NCBI RefSeq assembly: GCF_050870875.2
Contig: NZ_CP194041.2
Coordinates: 2,728,001-2,792,000 of the forward strand
Length of the DNA: 64,000 nucleotides
DNA from: Agarivorans sp050870875
GTDB lineage: Bacteria > Pseudomonadota > Gammaproteobacteria > Enterobacterales > Celerinatantimonadaceae
Reading direction: 5' to 3'
A program made the translations under genes and the position numbers. Positions 26,464-35,722 of this stretch are shown piece after piece. The notes under the pieces are model-generated. The model did no database searches. It worked only from the letters and a program-made list of their open reading frames with translations, and was not told where the DNA came from. How positions within the stretch are numbered: position 1 is the stretch's first letter; every line of letters starts with the position of its first letter.

Positions 26464-26491
26464 AAAAAAACCATGCAAATGCATGGTTTTT
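26464..26491 (-). terminator. Terminator of tRNA-Ser
   Basis: Minus strand: AAAACCATGCATTTGCATGGTTTTTTT, a perfect short stem with a T run, 5 bp past the tRNA. Confidence 0.88.
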
Positions 26492-26496
26492 CAAAA

Positions 26497-26587
26497 TGGC
26501 GGAGGAGGAGAGATTTGAACTCTCGAAGGGCTATTAACCCTTGCCGGTTTTCAAGACCGGTGCATTCGACCACTCTGCCACCCCTCC
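26497..26587 (-). tRNA. serT: tRNA-Ser(UGA)
   Basis: 91 nt with encoded CCA, acceptor GGAGGGG, long variable arm, anticodon UGA in GGTCTTGAAAACC. A monocistronic unit with its own promoter and terminator. Confidence 0.96.
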
Positions 26588-26602
26588 GCAGCAACGGGGC
26601 GC

Positions 26603-26631
26603 ATATTACCTAGCAAATTTGCGCTTGTAAA
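26603..26631 (-). promoter_or_regulatory. Promoter of tRNA-Ser
   Basis: Minus-strand TTTACA (26631-26626), a 17-bp spacer and TAATAT (26608-26603), followed by the GC-rich discriminator GCGCCCC typical of stringently controlled stable-RNA promoters. Confidence 0.75.
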
Positions 26632-26695
26632 CTGTCTTTTATGGTTTTTTTGAAAATCAACTGCTTTGTCGCGAAACCAAGTCATCGTTGGTCAC

Positions 26696-26723
26696 AAATA
26701 ACCCAGCCGAAGCTGGGTTATTT
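26696..26723 (-). terminator. Terminator of the gltBD operon
   Basis: A perfect 12-bp stem AAATAACCCAGC / GCTGGGTTATTT around a four-base loop, 21 bp past the gltD stop. Confidence 0.88.
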
Positions 26724-26744
26724 GATGGCCTTGAATGCCGTCGC

Positions 26745-28235
26745 TTACGAAGGTAAGTAACTCTTACCCATTAAGAAGGTATCAATTGCTTTCGCTGCAC
26801 CACGACCTTCATTAATCGCCCATACAATGAGGCTCTGGCCACGACGCGCATCACCCGCAGCAAATACACCGCTTACATTGGTCGCGTATTGGCCATAAAC
26901 GGCTTTTGCGTTGGAACGTTCGTCTTTCTCTACGCCTAAGCTATCAATAATCCCTGCTTCTGGACCCATAAAGCCCATCGCCAGTAATACTAAGTCAGCC
27001 TTAAGCACTTCTTCACTGCCCTTAATTGGCTCTGGGATCATTTGTCCATTTGGATTTTTAACCCAATTAATCTTGGTGGTATGAATAGCGCTGACATCGC
27101 CCTGTTCATTGCCGACCATTTTTTGCGTCATAACCAAGTAGCGACGAGGATCTTCACCTTGGATGGCAATCGCTTCATCCTGACCATAATCGCGTTTCAA
27201 GGTACGCTTAAACTCTGGCCATGGATTATCTTGCCCACGTTCCAACGGTGGTTGAGGCATAATTTCTAATTGAATCACACTCTTACAACCATGACGTAAT
27301 GAGGTACCGACACAGTCAGTCCCTGTATCACCCCCACCAATTACCACCACATGCTTATCTTTAGCGCTGATGAATTGACCATCTTGAAGTTGGCTGTCTA
27401 ATAGACTCTTGGTATTTTTCGCTAAGAACTCCATCGCGAAATGAACCCCATTTAACTCACGACCAGGGACTGGCAGATCCCGAGGTACTGTTGCGCCGGT
27501 AGCAATGAGTAGCGCGTCGAAGTCTTCATCTAGGCGGTTAATTGAAATATCTTTGCCAACTTCAACCGAAGTTTTAAAAGTAATCCCTTCTTCTCGCATG
27601 ATATCGATACGGCGCTCGACAATTTCTTTTTGCAGCTTCATATTTGGAATGCCATACATTAGCAATCCACCAATACGATCGGCTCGTTCAAATACCGTGA
27701 CCTGATGACCAGCAGAATTAAGCTGAGCTGCTGCCGCTAAGCCAGCGGGTCCTGAGCCGATTACAGCCACTGTTTTACCACTGCGGCACTTGGGAATATT
27801 TGGTTTAACCCAACCTTCCTTAAATGCGCGCTCAATAATATTTACTTCCTGACTTTTAATGGTTACTGGTGGCGCATTAATCCCAAGCACACAGGAGTCT
27901 TCACAAGGTGCCGGACACACTCGCCCTGTAAACTCAGGAAAGTTATTGGTTTTGTGTAAACGATCGATAGCATCCTTCCAACGACCACGATAAACCAAAT
28001 CATTCCACTCGGGGATCAAGTTATTAATCGGACAACCAGCCACGCGCGGAGCGTAAGCTGAGTCACCAGAATGACAAAACGGGATCCCACAATCCATACA
28101 ACGAGAAGCTTGGTCTTTGACAGCTTGTTCGCTCATGGGCGATTTCACTTCTAACCAATCTATCAAACGTTCTGCTGGATCGCGGTCTGCCGATAGCTTC
28201 CTATCTATTTCCATAAATCCTGTTGGATTTGCCAT
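26745..28235 (-). CDS. gltD: Glutamate synthase (NADPH) small subunit
   Basis: A 496-residue beta subunit that takes electrons from NADPH through FAD and passes them via iron-sulfur clusters to the large subunit. Seen: the N-terminal 4Fe-4S cysteines (CMDCGIPFC, GCPINN, CPAPCEDSC), the FAD loop VIGSGPAGLAAA (about 153-164), the NADPH loop VIGGGDTGTD (about 292-301) and the C-terminal FAD motif GVFAAGDARRG. It follows gltB with only 9 bp between, so they are one operon. Confidence 0.97.
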   Translation of the reverse strand: MANPTGFMEIDRKLSADRDPAERLIDWLEVKSPMSEQAVKDQASRCMDCGIPFCHSGDSAYAPRVAGCPINNLIPEWNDLVYRGRWKDAIDRLHKTNNFPEFTGRVCPAPCEDSCVLGINAPPVTIKSQEVNIIERAFKEGWVKPNIPKCRSGKTVAVIGSGPAGLAAAAQLNSAGHQVTVFERADRIGGLLMYGIPNMKLQKEIVERRIDIMREEGITFKTSVEVGKDISINRLDEDFDALLIATGATVPRDLPVPGRELNGVHFAMEFLAKNTKSLLDSQLQDGQFISAKDKHVVVIGGGDTGTDCVGTSLRHGCKSVIQLEIMPQPPLERGQDNPWPEFKRTLKRDYGQDEAIAIQGEDPRRYLVMTQKMVGNEQGDVSAIHTTKINWVKNPNGQMIPEPIKGSEEVLKADLVLLAMGFMGPEAGIIDSLGVEKDERSNAKAVYGQYATNVSGVFAAGDARRGQSLIVWAINEGRGAAKAIDTFLMGKSYLPS

Positions 28236-28244
28236 GTCTCTCTC

Positions 28245-31200
28245 CTAAACCGCTTCAGCTTTTTGTTTGGCTTGTTCAGCCTTGGCTTTTTTTGCTTGGG
28301 CAACACTGTCTAAGTGCATATCGAATGCTGCAACCGCGACATCATAATCGGTTTCATAGTCACCCGTGGCTTTCGCCTGCTTCATGTAGTCTTGCATCCG
28401 TTCATAGTCCGTTGGCATGACGCGAACAAACATAGCCAGAGCCTTGTCCCAATCGGCTAGCAATTCTTTGGCAACGTCTGAGCCCGTATAAGCGAGATGT
28501 TTTTCAAGCAAATCTTTCAGCTCGGCAGCTTCTGCGGCATCTTCAATGCCACCAAGTCGGACCATTTCCATGTTACAACGCGAAGCAAACTGCTGACTAC
28601 GGTCGAGCACATAGGCGACCCCACCAGACATCCCTGCTGCAAAGTTACGACCAGTTTCGCCAAGAATAATCGCCTTACCGCCAGTCATATATTCACAACC
28701 ATGATCACCAACACCTTCGACAATGGCAGTGACCCCAGAGTTACGGACACAGAAACGCTCTCCTGCAATCCCATGAATATAGGCTTCGCCTGAGGTACCG
28801 CCAAAGAAGGCCACGTTACCAACAATAATGTTGTTACGTGCTTCAAATGGAGCTTTGCGATCAGGATAAACAATCAGCTTCGCGCCGGATAAACCTTTGC
28901 CGAAGTAATCGTTAGCATCGCCTTCTAACTCAAACTTAATACCTTTCGCTGCAAAGGTCCCAAAACTTTGGCCTGCGCTACCGTTAAATTTAACCTTAAT
29001 AGTATCTTCCGGTAGCCCTTCTGAGCCATAACGTTTCGAGATTTCGTTCGACAACATCGTACCCACACTTCGGTTGGTATTAATAATTGGAGAACTAAGC
29101 GCTACCGCTTTACCACTTTCTAAGGCTTCGCTGGCTTGTTTAATTAACTCACGATCAACAATATCGTGAATCAAATGCTTCTGCTCTTGGCTACGATAAA
29201 GTGTCTCGTCACCATCCACTTCTGCTTTATACAAGATTGGCGATAGGTCAACCGCTTGGTACTTCCAGTGATCAATGTCATCACGCTGAGTCAAACATTG
29301 GCTTTGCCCAACCATCTCATTGATGCTGCGAAAACCAAGTTCAGCCATAATTTCTCGTAAACCTTCCGCCATCATCTTGAAGAAGTTGACCACATGATCA
29401 ACTTGACCAGCATAACGTTCACGTAAACGGCGATCTTGAGTGGCAATCCCAACTGGGCAAGTATTTAAATGACACTTACGCATCATCGTACAGCCTTCAA
29501 CAACAAGTGCTGCGGTAGCCACCCCCCACTCTTCGGCACCTAGCAAAGTGGCGACCGCCAAATCACGAGGTGTTTTCAGTTGACCATCGGCCTGTACCGT
29601 AATACGACTGCGTAATTTATTCTGAATCAAGGTTTGATGCGTTTCAGCTAAACCTAATTCCCATGGTAACCCAGCATGTTTAATAGAGCTCAGAGGAGAT
29701 GCACCCGTACCGCCATCGTAGCCAGCGATCAATACCACATCGGCGTAGCCTTTACACACACCCGAAGCAATCGTACCAACACCCGCTTCAGACACTAACT
29801 TAACGTTAATCCGAGCATCACGGTTAGCATTTTTCAAATCGTAAATAAGCTGAGCTAAATCTTCGATTGAATAAATATCGTGGTGTGGTGGGGGTGAAAT
29901 GAGACCCACACCTGGCGTTGAACCACGGGTTTTACCAATCCATGCATCCACCTTATCACCAGGAAGTTGACCACCTTCACCAGGCTTAGCGCCCTGCGCC
30001 ATCTTGATCTGTAATTCTTCGGCATTCGCCAAATAATGACTAGTTACCCCAAAGCGACCCGATGCAACCTGTTTGATCTTAGAGATCATTGAGTCGCCAT
30101 TCTCCATCGGTTCGAAACGAATCGGATCTTCACCGCCCTCACCAGAATTACTCTTGCCACCAATGCGATTCATGGCAATGGCTAAGGTGGTATGCGCTTC
30201 CCAAGAAATCGAACCAAAACTCATCGCACCAGTAGCGAAACGTTTTAGGATCGTTTCAGCTGAATCCACTTCATGTAATGGAACACTAGGGCGATCGGAC
30301 TTAAATTTAAGTAAGCCACGCAAGGTGAATGCTTCTTTCGCCTGATGATCAACTTCTGCCGCATATTCTTTAAATACTTGATAGTTATTGGTCGAAGATG
30401 CATTTTGCAATAAACGGATCGTGGTTGGATTAAATAAATGACGCTCGCCATCTTTTCGCCAGGCATAATCGCCGCCAGTGCTTAAGATCAAGTCCCTAAA
30501 TGGATTATCATCCGTCGGAAAACCTTCGCGATGTCGATTTAAGGCTTCGGTAGCAATCGAATCTAAATCCATGCCTTCAATACGGGTCACGGTACCAGTG
30601 AAATACTTGTTCACAACCTCAGAGTTAATACCGAGCGCTTCAAAGATTTGTGCACCTTGATAGGATTGCAACGTAGATATTCCCATTTTAGAGAAGATCT
30701 TCAACAAACCACTATTAATTGCATAGGTATAACGCGAGATCACCGCGTCATTAGATAAACTACTATCGATGATTGCCTGGTCTCGCATATCGAGCAAGGT
30801 TTCTATCGCCAAGTATGGGTTAACCGCTGCCGCACCATAACCTAATACAGTGGCAAAATGATGGGTTTCACGAATATCGCCCGATTCAACGACTAAATCG
30901 GCATGAGCGCGAATACCCTCTCGAATTAAGTAATGGTGAACCGCCGCTGTCGCAAGTACTGAAGGTACAGCCGCGTGGTCGCTATCAACTTTACGGTCAC
31001 TCAAAATTAATATCGAGAAACCATCATCCACGGCATCTTTTGCATGTCGACAAATCCGCTCTAACGCCTTTTCTAGTTCACCCTCTTCGCCAGAGGCATG
31101 GAAAGTGGTGTGAATCGTTGCCGCTTGGAAGTGGTTATGGTCAATACTTCGTAACTTGGCCAATTGATCATTGGTTAACACCGGTTGCTTAATTTCAACT

Positions 31201-32894
31201 TTACGGCAGTGTAGCGGTGTCTCTTCCAATAAATTTAAATCCGCACCCACATAGGTACGTAACGACATCACCATCTCTTCACGAATAGGATCGATAGGCG
31301 GATTGGTGACCTGAGCAAACAACTGTTTGAAATAATGGGATAAATGTGGGTTTTTATCCGATAACACCGCCAATGGTGTATCCGTTCCCATCGCGCCAAG
31401 CGGCTCTTTAGTGGTACCGACCATTGGCTTCAAAACCGCATTAACGTCTTCTTGACTATAACCAAATGCTTTTTGACGCTTGGCTAAACTATGCAAAGTG
31501 GCAAAACGATCGTTATATCCATCAGGAAGAGGCAGGTCGTCGATAACAATTTTATTTTCTTCAACCCATTTTCCATAGGGTTGCTTGGAGCAAACCGTGT
31601 GTTTTACTTCATCATCGGCGATGATGCGACCTTGCTCTAAATCAGCAATGAAAATTTTACCGGGCTGTAAACGGCCTTTTTGGACCACTTTAGACTGATC
31701 AACCACTAAAGCACCGGTTTCTGAGCCCATCACAACTAGGCCATCGTCGGTCACTAAATAACGTGATGGACGCAAACCGTTTCGATCCAGTGTTGCACCA
31801 ATCACTTTACCATTGGTAAAAGAAATAGAAGCTGGGCCGTCCCAAGGTTCCATGATGCAAGAGTAATATTCATAGAATGCACGTTTCACTGGGTCCATGT
31901 TTTCTTGAGTTTGCCAAGCTTCCGGAACCACCATCATCATCACTTGCTCAAGCGGACGACCACTCAATACCAGCAACTCAACACACATGTCTAAGTTAGC
32001 TGAATCTGAACGCGTGATATCACACACTGGATGAATCATATCCAGCTCTTCTTTACTAAAATTAACACTTGCAAGCAAAGATTCACGTGCTCGCATCCAG
32101 TTCACGTTGCCCTTCACCGTGTTAATTTCACCATTATGAGCGATGTAACGGAACGGTTGCGCTAAACGCCACGCGGGGAAAGTATTGGTTGAGAAACGAG
32201 AATGGAACATGGCAATGGCCGATACCACACGCGGATCCTGTAAATCCAAATAGTACTTGCGTACTTGCGCCGTGGTTAACTGACCTTTATAAACGATGGT
32301 TCGCGAGGACATCGAGGCCATATAAAAGCTTTCATCGACACCAGTAACTGTGGCGTCAGCCAAGTGTAGCGAGTATTTACGTAACACAAACAGTTTACGT
32401 TCGAATACTTGTTGGTCAATATTCGCAGGACGAGCCACAAAAACTTGTTCAATTTTAGGTTCATTGTCAAGTGATGCTTGACCCAAACTAGAATTGTCCT
32501 TAGGCACCACACGGTAGCCTAGTAGACTTAGACCTAGTTTATTAATATTTCGATTTAAAATTTCTCGACATTCACGACGAATGGCTTCATCAGCAGGAAA
32601 GTAAACCATACCCACGCCATACTCACCGGGATTCGGTAAAGCGAAACCCAGTTGAGTTGCTTCTTCTTTGAAAAACTCGTGAGGAAGCTGAATAAGAATA
32701 CCAGCGCCGTCTCCACTATCGACGTCACACCCAGTGCCGCCACGATGCTCCATGCAAGTTAGCATAGTCAATGCGTTTTCGATCACATCATGACTTTTTC
32801 GCCCTTTTAAATGGGCAACAAATCCGATACCACAGCTATCGTGTTCGAATTCAGGCCGATAAAGGCTCTTATTGTGTTGAGTTATGTTTGTCAT
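28245..32894 (-). CDS. gltB: Glutamate synthase (NADPH) large subunit
   Basis: A 1549-residue alpha subunit that makes two glutamates from glutamine and 2-oxoglutarate. Seen: a short propeptide then the catalytic N-terminal Cys in DSCGIGFVAHLKG (class II glutaminase), the HNGEINT and RNGLRPSRY motifs, the FMN domain (GGKSNSGEGGEDP, AGYDGGTGASPLSS), the 3Fe-4S cysteines CTMMRKCHLNTCPVG, and the C-terminal repeat domain rich in glycine (GGVAYVLD). The start is set at ATG 32894, with AGGA 8 nt upstream; the frame also opens at 32918, where no ribosome site is seen. First gene of gltBD. Confidence 0.96.
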   Translation of the reverse strand: MTNITQHNKSLYRPEFEHDSCGIGFVAHLKGRKSHDVIENALTMLTCMEHRGGTGCDVDSGDGAGILIQLPHEFFKEEATQLGFALPNPGEYGVGMVYFPADEAIRRECREILNRNINKLGLSLLGYRVVPKDNSSLGQASLDNEPKIEQVFVARPANIDQQVFERKLFVLRKYSLHLADATVTGVDESFYMASMSSRTIVYKGQLTTAQVRKYYLDLQDPRVVSAIAMFHSRFSTNTFPAWRLAQPFRYIAHNGEINTVKGNVNWMRARESLLASVNFSKEELDMIHPVCDITRSDSANLDMCVELLVLSGRPLEQVMMMVVPEAWQTQENMDPVKRAFYEYYSCIMEPWDGPASISFTNGKVIGATLDRNGLRPSRYLVTDDGLVVMGSETGALVVDQSKVVQKGRLQPGKIFIADLEQGRIIADDEVKHTVCSKQPYGKWVEENKIVIDDLPLPDGYNDRFATLHSLAKRQKAFGYSQEDVNAVLKPMVGTTKEPLGAMGTDTPLAVLSDKNPHLSHYFKQLFAQVTNPPIDPIREEMVMSLRTYVGADLNLLEETPLHCRKVEIKQPVLTNDQLAKLRSIDHNHFQAATIHTTFHASGEEGELEKALERICRHAKDAVDDGFSILILSDRKVDSDHAAVPSVLATAAVHHYLIREGIRAHADLVVESGDIRETHHFATVLGYGAAAVNPYLAIETLLDMRDQAIIDSSLSNDAVISRYTYAINSGLLKIFSKMGISTLQSYQGAQIFEALGINSEVVNKYFTGTVTRIEGMDLDSIATEALNRHREGFPTDDNPFRDLILSTGGDYAWRKDGERHLFNPTTIRLLQNASSTNNYQVFKEYAAEVDHQAKEAFTLRGLLKFKSDRPSVPLHEVDSAETILKRFATGAMSFGSISWEAHTTLAIAMNRIGGKSNSGEGGEDPIRFEPMENGDSMISKIKQVASGRFGVTSHYLANAEELQIKMAQGAKPGEGGQLPGDKVDAWIGKTRGSTPGVGLISPPPHHDIYSIEDLAQLIYDLKNANRDARINVKLVSEAGVGTIASGVCKGYADVVLIAGYDGGTGASPLSSIKHAGLPWELGLAETHQTLIQNKLRSRITVQADGQLKTPRDLAVATLLGAEEWGVATAALVVEGCTMMRKCHLNTCPVGIATQDRRLRERYAGQVDHVVNFFKMMAEGLREIMAELGFRSINEMVGQSQCLTQRDDIDHWKYQAVDLSPILYKAEVDGDETLYRSQEQKHLIHDIVDRELIKQASEALESGKAVALSSPIINTNRSVGTMLSNEISKRYGSEGLPEDTIKVKFNGSAGQSFGTFAAKGIKFELEGDANDYFGKGLSGAKLIVYPDRKAPFEARNNIIVGNVAFFGGTSGEAYIHGIAGERFCVRNSGVTAIVEGVGDHGCEYMTGGKAIILGETGRNFAAGMSGGVAYVLDRSQQFASRCNMEMVRLGGIEDAAEAAELKDLLEKHLAYTGSDVAKELLADWDKALAMFVRVMPTDYERMQDYMKQAKATGDYETDYDVAVAAFDMHLDSVAQAKKAKAEQAKQKAEAV

Positions 32895-33361
32895 CCAGTA
32901 ATTCCTATTTACTGCCATATTAAAGTTATTCAGACAATGCGACTGTTAACTTCAATAGTATTTTCATTTAAAGAGGAGCCACGCCATCTGTCGATGATGT
33001 GTGAACAATCGCCTTTGCTAGATGATTATCCTTTAAACCTCCAAAACAACAGCATTCAATAACGCAGGAGTTAATCCATTCGTCACGAAAGTAAAGGAAA
33101 TGCTACCACAGATATAAAGCGAATTTCAGACTTGATTTGAAATAAAACGCATTTTTTTTTCAAAATAGTTGCTAACAAACTAAAAAAACGAGTTTTTTTT
33201 CACATTTTGTGCAGAAAAATTCACTATCAATAGTTAACAAAGGTCAAATAAATCACAAAGGTAATAAAATAACGTAATTTGCCAACAGCGCAGACTATGA
33301 TCTGGCAGAAAGCCCTTTCGTGATAGATTTTGTACTAAATACAAACCAAAGGACTCACCTT

Positions 33362-33524
33362 ATACCAATCTAAGTCATGAACTGTTCATTCTTGCTAGCC
33401 TAAATCACCACAACAGCGTTATATATTTTGTGATTAGAGCCACGAATTACTGCGCTTCATGGTTCGTTATCAGCAGATTTATTTGCTCAATAAGCTGGTC
33501 ATGTAATTAATCAGATTGGTATTA
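33362..33524 (+). repeat. Dispersed ATACCAATC element, copy B (most complete)
   Basis: 163 bp with inverted ends ATACCAATCTAAGTCAT and, reversed, TAATACCAATCTGATTAAT. It shares inner blocks with copy C in the same orientation and with copy A in reverse (CATGAAGCGCAGTAATTCGTG versus CATGAAGCGCAGTCACTGGTG, read in the A direction). It lies between gltB and ppaC. Confidence 0.87.
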
Positions 33525-33746
33525 GTTTTTTTGCCTGCCCATCAATTCATCATACAAATTGGAGTCTGTCAATACAGTTCACCATTAAAAAGTAAATCAT
33601 CGCGGCGGACACGACTTATTTAAACGCATCCAAGAATGATAAAAGTCTGCGGGTATATTCATCTAAAGAGTGTTAAAAATACTTGCCCGTATAATAGAAA
33701 GAAGCCTTTCAAGCTTTCTCTATCGACTCTCCCATATTTTAAACAT

Positions 33747-33776
33747 AAAAAAACCAGCGACTCTGCGCTGGCTTTT
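33747..33776 (-). terminator. Terminator of ppaC
   Basis: Minus strand: AAAGCCAGCG, six-base loop, CGCTGGTTTTTTT, 20 bp past the ppaC stop. Confidence 0.85.
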
Positions 33777-33796
33777 AAAAGTACAAGATATGCAGA

Positions 33797-34714
33797 CTAG
33801 ACGTCAAATTGGCGCTGTAGAGGCGGCATGACCTGCTTCTTACGGCTTACCACGCCAGGTAAATCAATCACACTCCCCTCAAGTTTGCCACCTAGAGTAC
33901 TGGCAACAAGCTCTGCTTCATCACTACAAATTAAACCCGTTGAATTCAAAGTTGTAATATCTGTTAGCAACACTAAAGCGGTGTGATAACCATTGGCTTG
34001 CTTTAGCGCAACGAGAGCTGTTTCCAACTCATCTAAACGCGCAAGCACTGGTTTTACCGACGTAAGTTCCAACTGAGCGATAGCAAACTGTTTACCATTA
34101 ATTTCGTAAACCTTCTGATCGCGTAACACCAATTCTTCAGCGGCTACAGAAGCCACGTCTGATTTAGCTGCAAACTGTTCGTCAGCAAAAGCATTGATAT
34201 CGCTAACCCCAGCAAGTTCAGCCAAAGCCTCGGCGGCTTGACGGTCTACAGGGGTGTAAGTAGGGGAGTTAAACTTAACGGTATCACTTAAAATAGCACC
34301 TAACATTAAAGTTGCGGCTTCTTTACTTGGCGTAATATTAGCTGCTTGGTACATGCTATAAACAATCGTACAGCTACAACCCACGGGACGGATCCAACAT
34401 TCTAGTGGTTCCGCCGTCGTAATATCACCCAGTTTATGGTGATCAACAATACCGCGAATAGACGCTTTTTTAGCATCTTTAGGAGCTTGCCCCCAATCAG
34501 AGTAATCAATTAACCAGACTTCTTCACCAGCAATTTCGCTGCGGATCTCAGGCGCGTCAAAGCCAATTTTATCAAGTAAAAATTGCGCTTCAGGGTTCGG
34601 CGCGCCTTGAGCTATAGCAGTTGCTGGTGTGCCTTGCTTCGTTAATAACTCTGCTAAAGATATTGCGCCAGCAATACTGTCACAGTCTGGATTAGTGTGT
34701 CCTAAAACTAACAT
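33797..34714 (-). CDS. ppaC: Manganese-dependent inorganic pyrophosphatase (family II)
   Basis: A 305-residue DHH-family enzyme that hydrolyses pyrophosphate to phosphate in the cytosol. Seen: the N-terminal metal motif LGHTNPDCDSIAGA (about 4-17), the middle IDYSDWGQ, the DHH motif VDHHKLGD (about 91-98), and the C-terminal DHHA2 substrate site around SRKKQVMPPL. This is the Mn/Co-dependent type, unrelated to the Mg-dependent Ppa of E. coli. Single gene with its own terminator. Confidence 0.95.
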   Translation of the reverse strand: MLVLGHTNPDCDSIAGAISLAELLTKQGTPATAIAQGAPNPEAQFLLDKIGFDAPEIRSEIAGEEVWLIDYSDWGQAPKDAKKASIRGIVDHHKLGDITTAEPLECWIRPVGCSCTIVYSMYQAANITPSKEAATLMLGAILSDTVKFNSPTYTPVDRQAAEALAELAGVSDINAFADEQFAAKSDVASVAAEELVLRDQKVYEINGKQFAIAQLELTSVKPVLARLDELETALVALKQANGYHTALVLLTDITTLNSTGLICSDEAELVASTLGGKLEGSVIDLPGVVSRKKQVMPPLQRQFDV

Positions 34715-35004
34715 TGGTTATCCGTCTCACTTTGAACGATTAAGGATTAAGGCAAAGCGCCCTGTTAGCGGTGATCATAGGGCTATGCGCCATCGAGTGC
34801 AACTGTGCCTTCGTATTATCTAGTCGCAAAACGCTCTCAAGAATCAACAACAAGCAGCTATCTATATGTTTTTGTGACATTCTAATCAACCAGCGGTACG
34901 GTTTTAGATCTTAGATTTGATTCTCTTTAGCAAAAATATCGTTATACTAGAAATTCATTCTATCAAAACTTACCATTAACTCAGTCATAATACGGAGTGA
35001 AATA

Positions 35005-35670
35005 ATGAATCAGCCCAGCACGATAAACTATAGCGCTGCATCGACACTGGAAACCAATAAGGTTTTGCGTAATACCTACGCCTTACTATCGATGACCTTG
35101 TTTACCAGTGCTCTTGCAGCATTTTTTGCGGTCATTGCCGGTATCGGCTCTATGGCATCAATGGTAATGATGCTTGGTGCGATGGGAATTGTGTGGTTTG
35201 TCCTCCCCCGTAGCATCAACTCTTCGATGGGACTTGTGTGGACTTTTGTATTCACCACCCTTATGGGGGGCTCATTAGGTCCGCTACTGACCCATTACCT
35301 ACAGTTTCCGCAAGGTACTGCGATTGTGATGCAAGCCTTGGGAATGACCGGTTTGGTCTTCTTTGGCTTATCCGGTTATGTGCTGACCACCAAGAAAGAT
35401 TTTTCATTCATGGGCGGCTTCTTATTCGCCGGTTTGATCGTTCTTGTGGTTGCTAGCCTACTGAACATATTTTTGCATGTACCAATGCTAAGTCTCACTA
35501 TCAGCGGTGCGTGTGTGTTGCTATTCTCTGGTTATATTTTGTATGACACCAGCGATATTATCAGCGGTCGCGAAACAAATTACATCAGCGCAACCATTCG
35601 TTTGTACTTAGATGTGTTTAATATCTTTATATCACTACTCCACATTTTAGGCTTTTTAAACGACGACTAA
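35005..35670 (+). CDS. yccA: Bax inhibitor-1/YccA family inner-membrane protein
   Basis: A 221-residue protein with seven hydrophobic segments and the BI-1 C-terminal pattern GYILYDTSDIISGRET and AIRLYLDVFNIFISLL. In E. coli YccA is both substrate and modulator of the FtsH protease, acting when the Sec translocon jams. The cytosolic N-tail (about 25 residues) is present, as needed for FtsH recognition. A TATACT element with a fair -35 lies around 34920-34950. yccS follows after a short hairpin, and tusE after that. Confidence 0.93.
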   Translation: MNQPSTINYSAASTLETNKVLRNTYALLSMTLFTSALAAFFAVIAGIGSMASMVMMLGAMGIVWFVLPRSINSSMGLVWTFVFTTLMGGSLGPLLTHYLQFPQGTAIVMQALGMTGLVFFGLSGYVLTTKKDFSFMGGFLFAGLIVLVVASLLNIFLHVPMLSLTISGACVLLFSGYILYDTSDIISGRETNYISATIRLYLDVFNIFISLLHILGFLNDD

Positions 35671-35691
35671 GTCGACTAGGTAAGGATACCC

Positions 35692-35717
35692 ACGCCCTGT
35701 TTTATACGGGGCGTTTT
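35692..35717 (+). terminator. Hairpin between yccA and yccS
   Basis: ACGCCC and GGGCGT form a six-base stem with TTTT after it, ending 6 bp before the yccS ATG. It may attenuate rather than stop transcription into yccS. Confidence 0.55.
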
Positions 35718-35722
35718 CATTT

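Larger units (their letters stand above)
32895..33796. other. Intergenic gap (about 900 bp) upstream of gltB, holding repeat copy B
   Basis: Contains the gltB promoter region (AT-rich around 33140-33290), the dispersed repeat at 33362-33524 and the ppaC terminator at 33747-33776. I found no gene or RNA in the remainder. Confidence 0.5.

Noticed and set aside
28245..32894. Large minus-strand gltB region as a possible fusion or frameshift
   Set aside because: One continuous frame with all glutamate synthase domains in order; ordinary gene.
32895..32918. Upstream ATG for gltB at 32918
   Set aside because: No ribosome site, while ATG 32894 has AGGA at good spacing and gives a short propeptide before the catalytic Cys.
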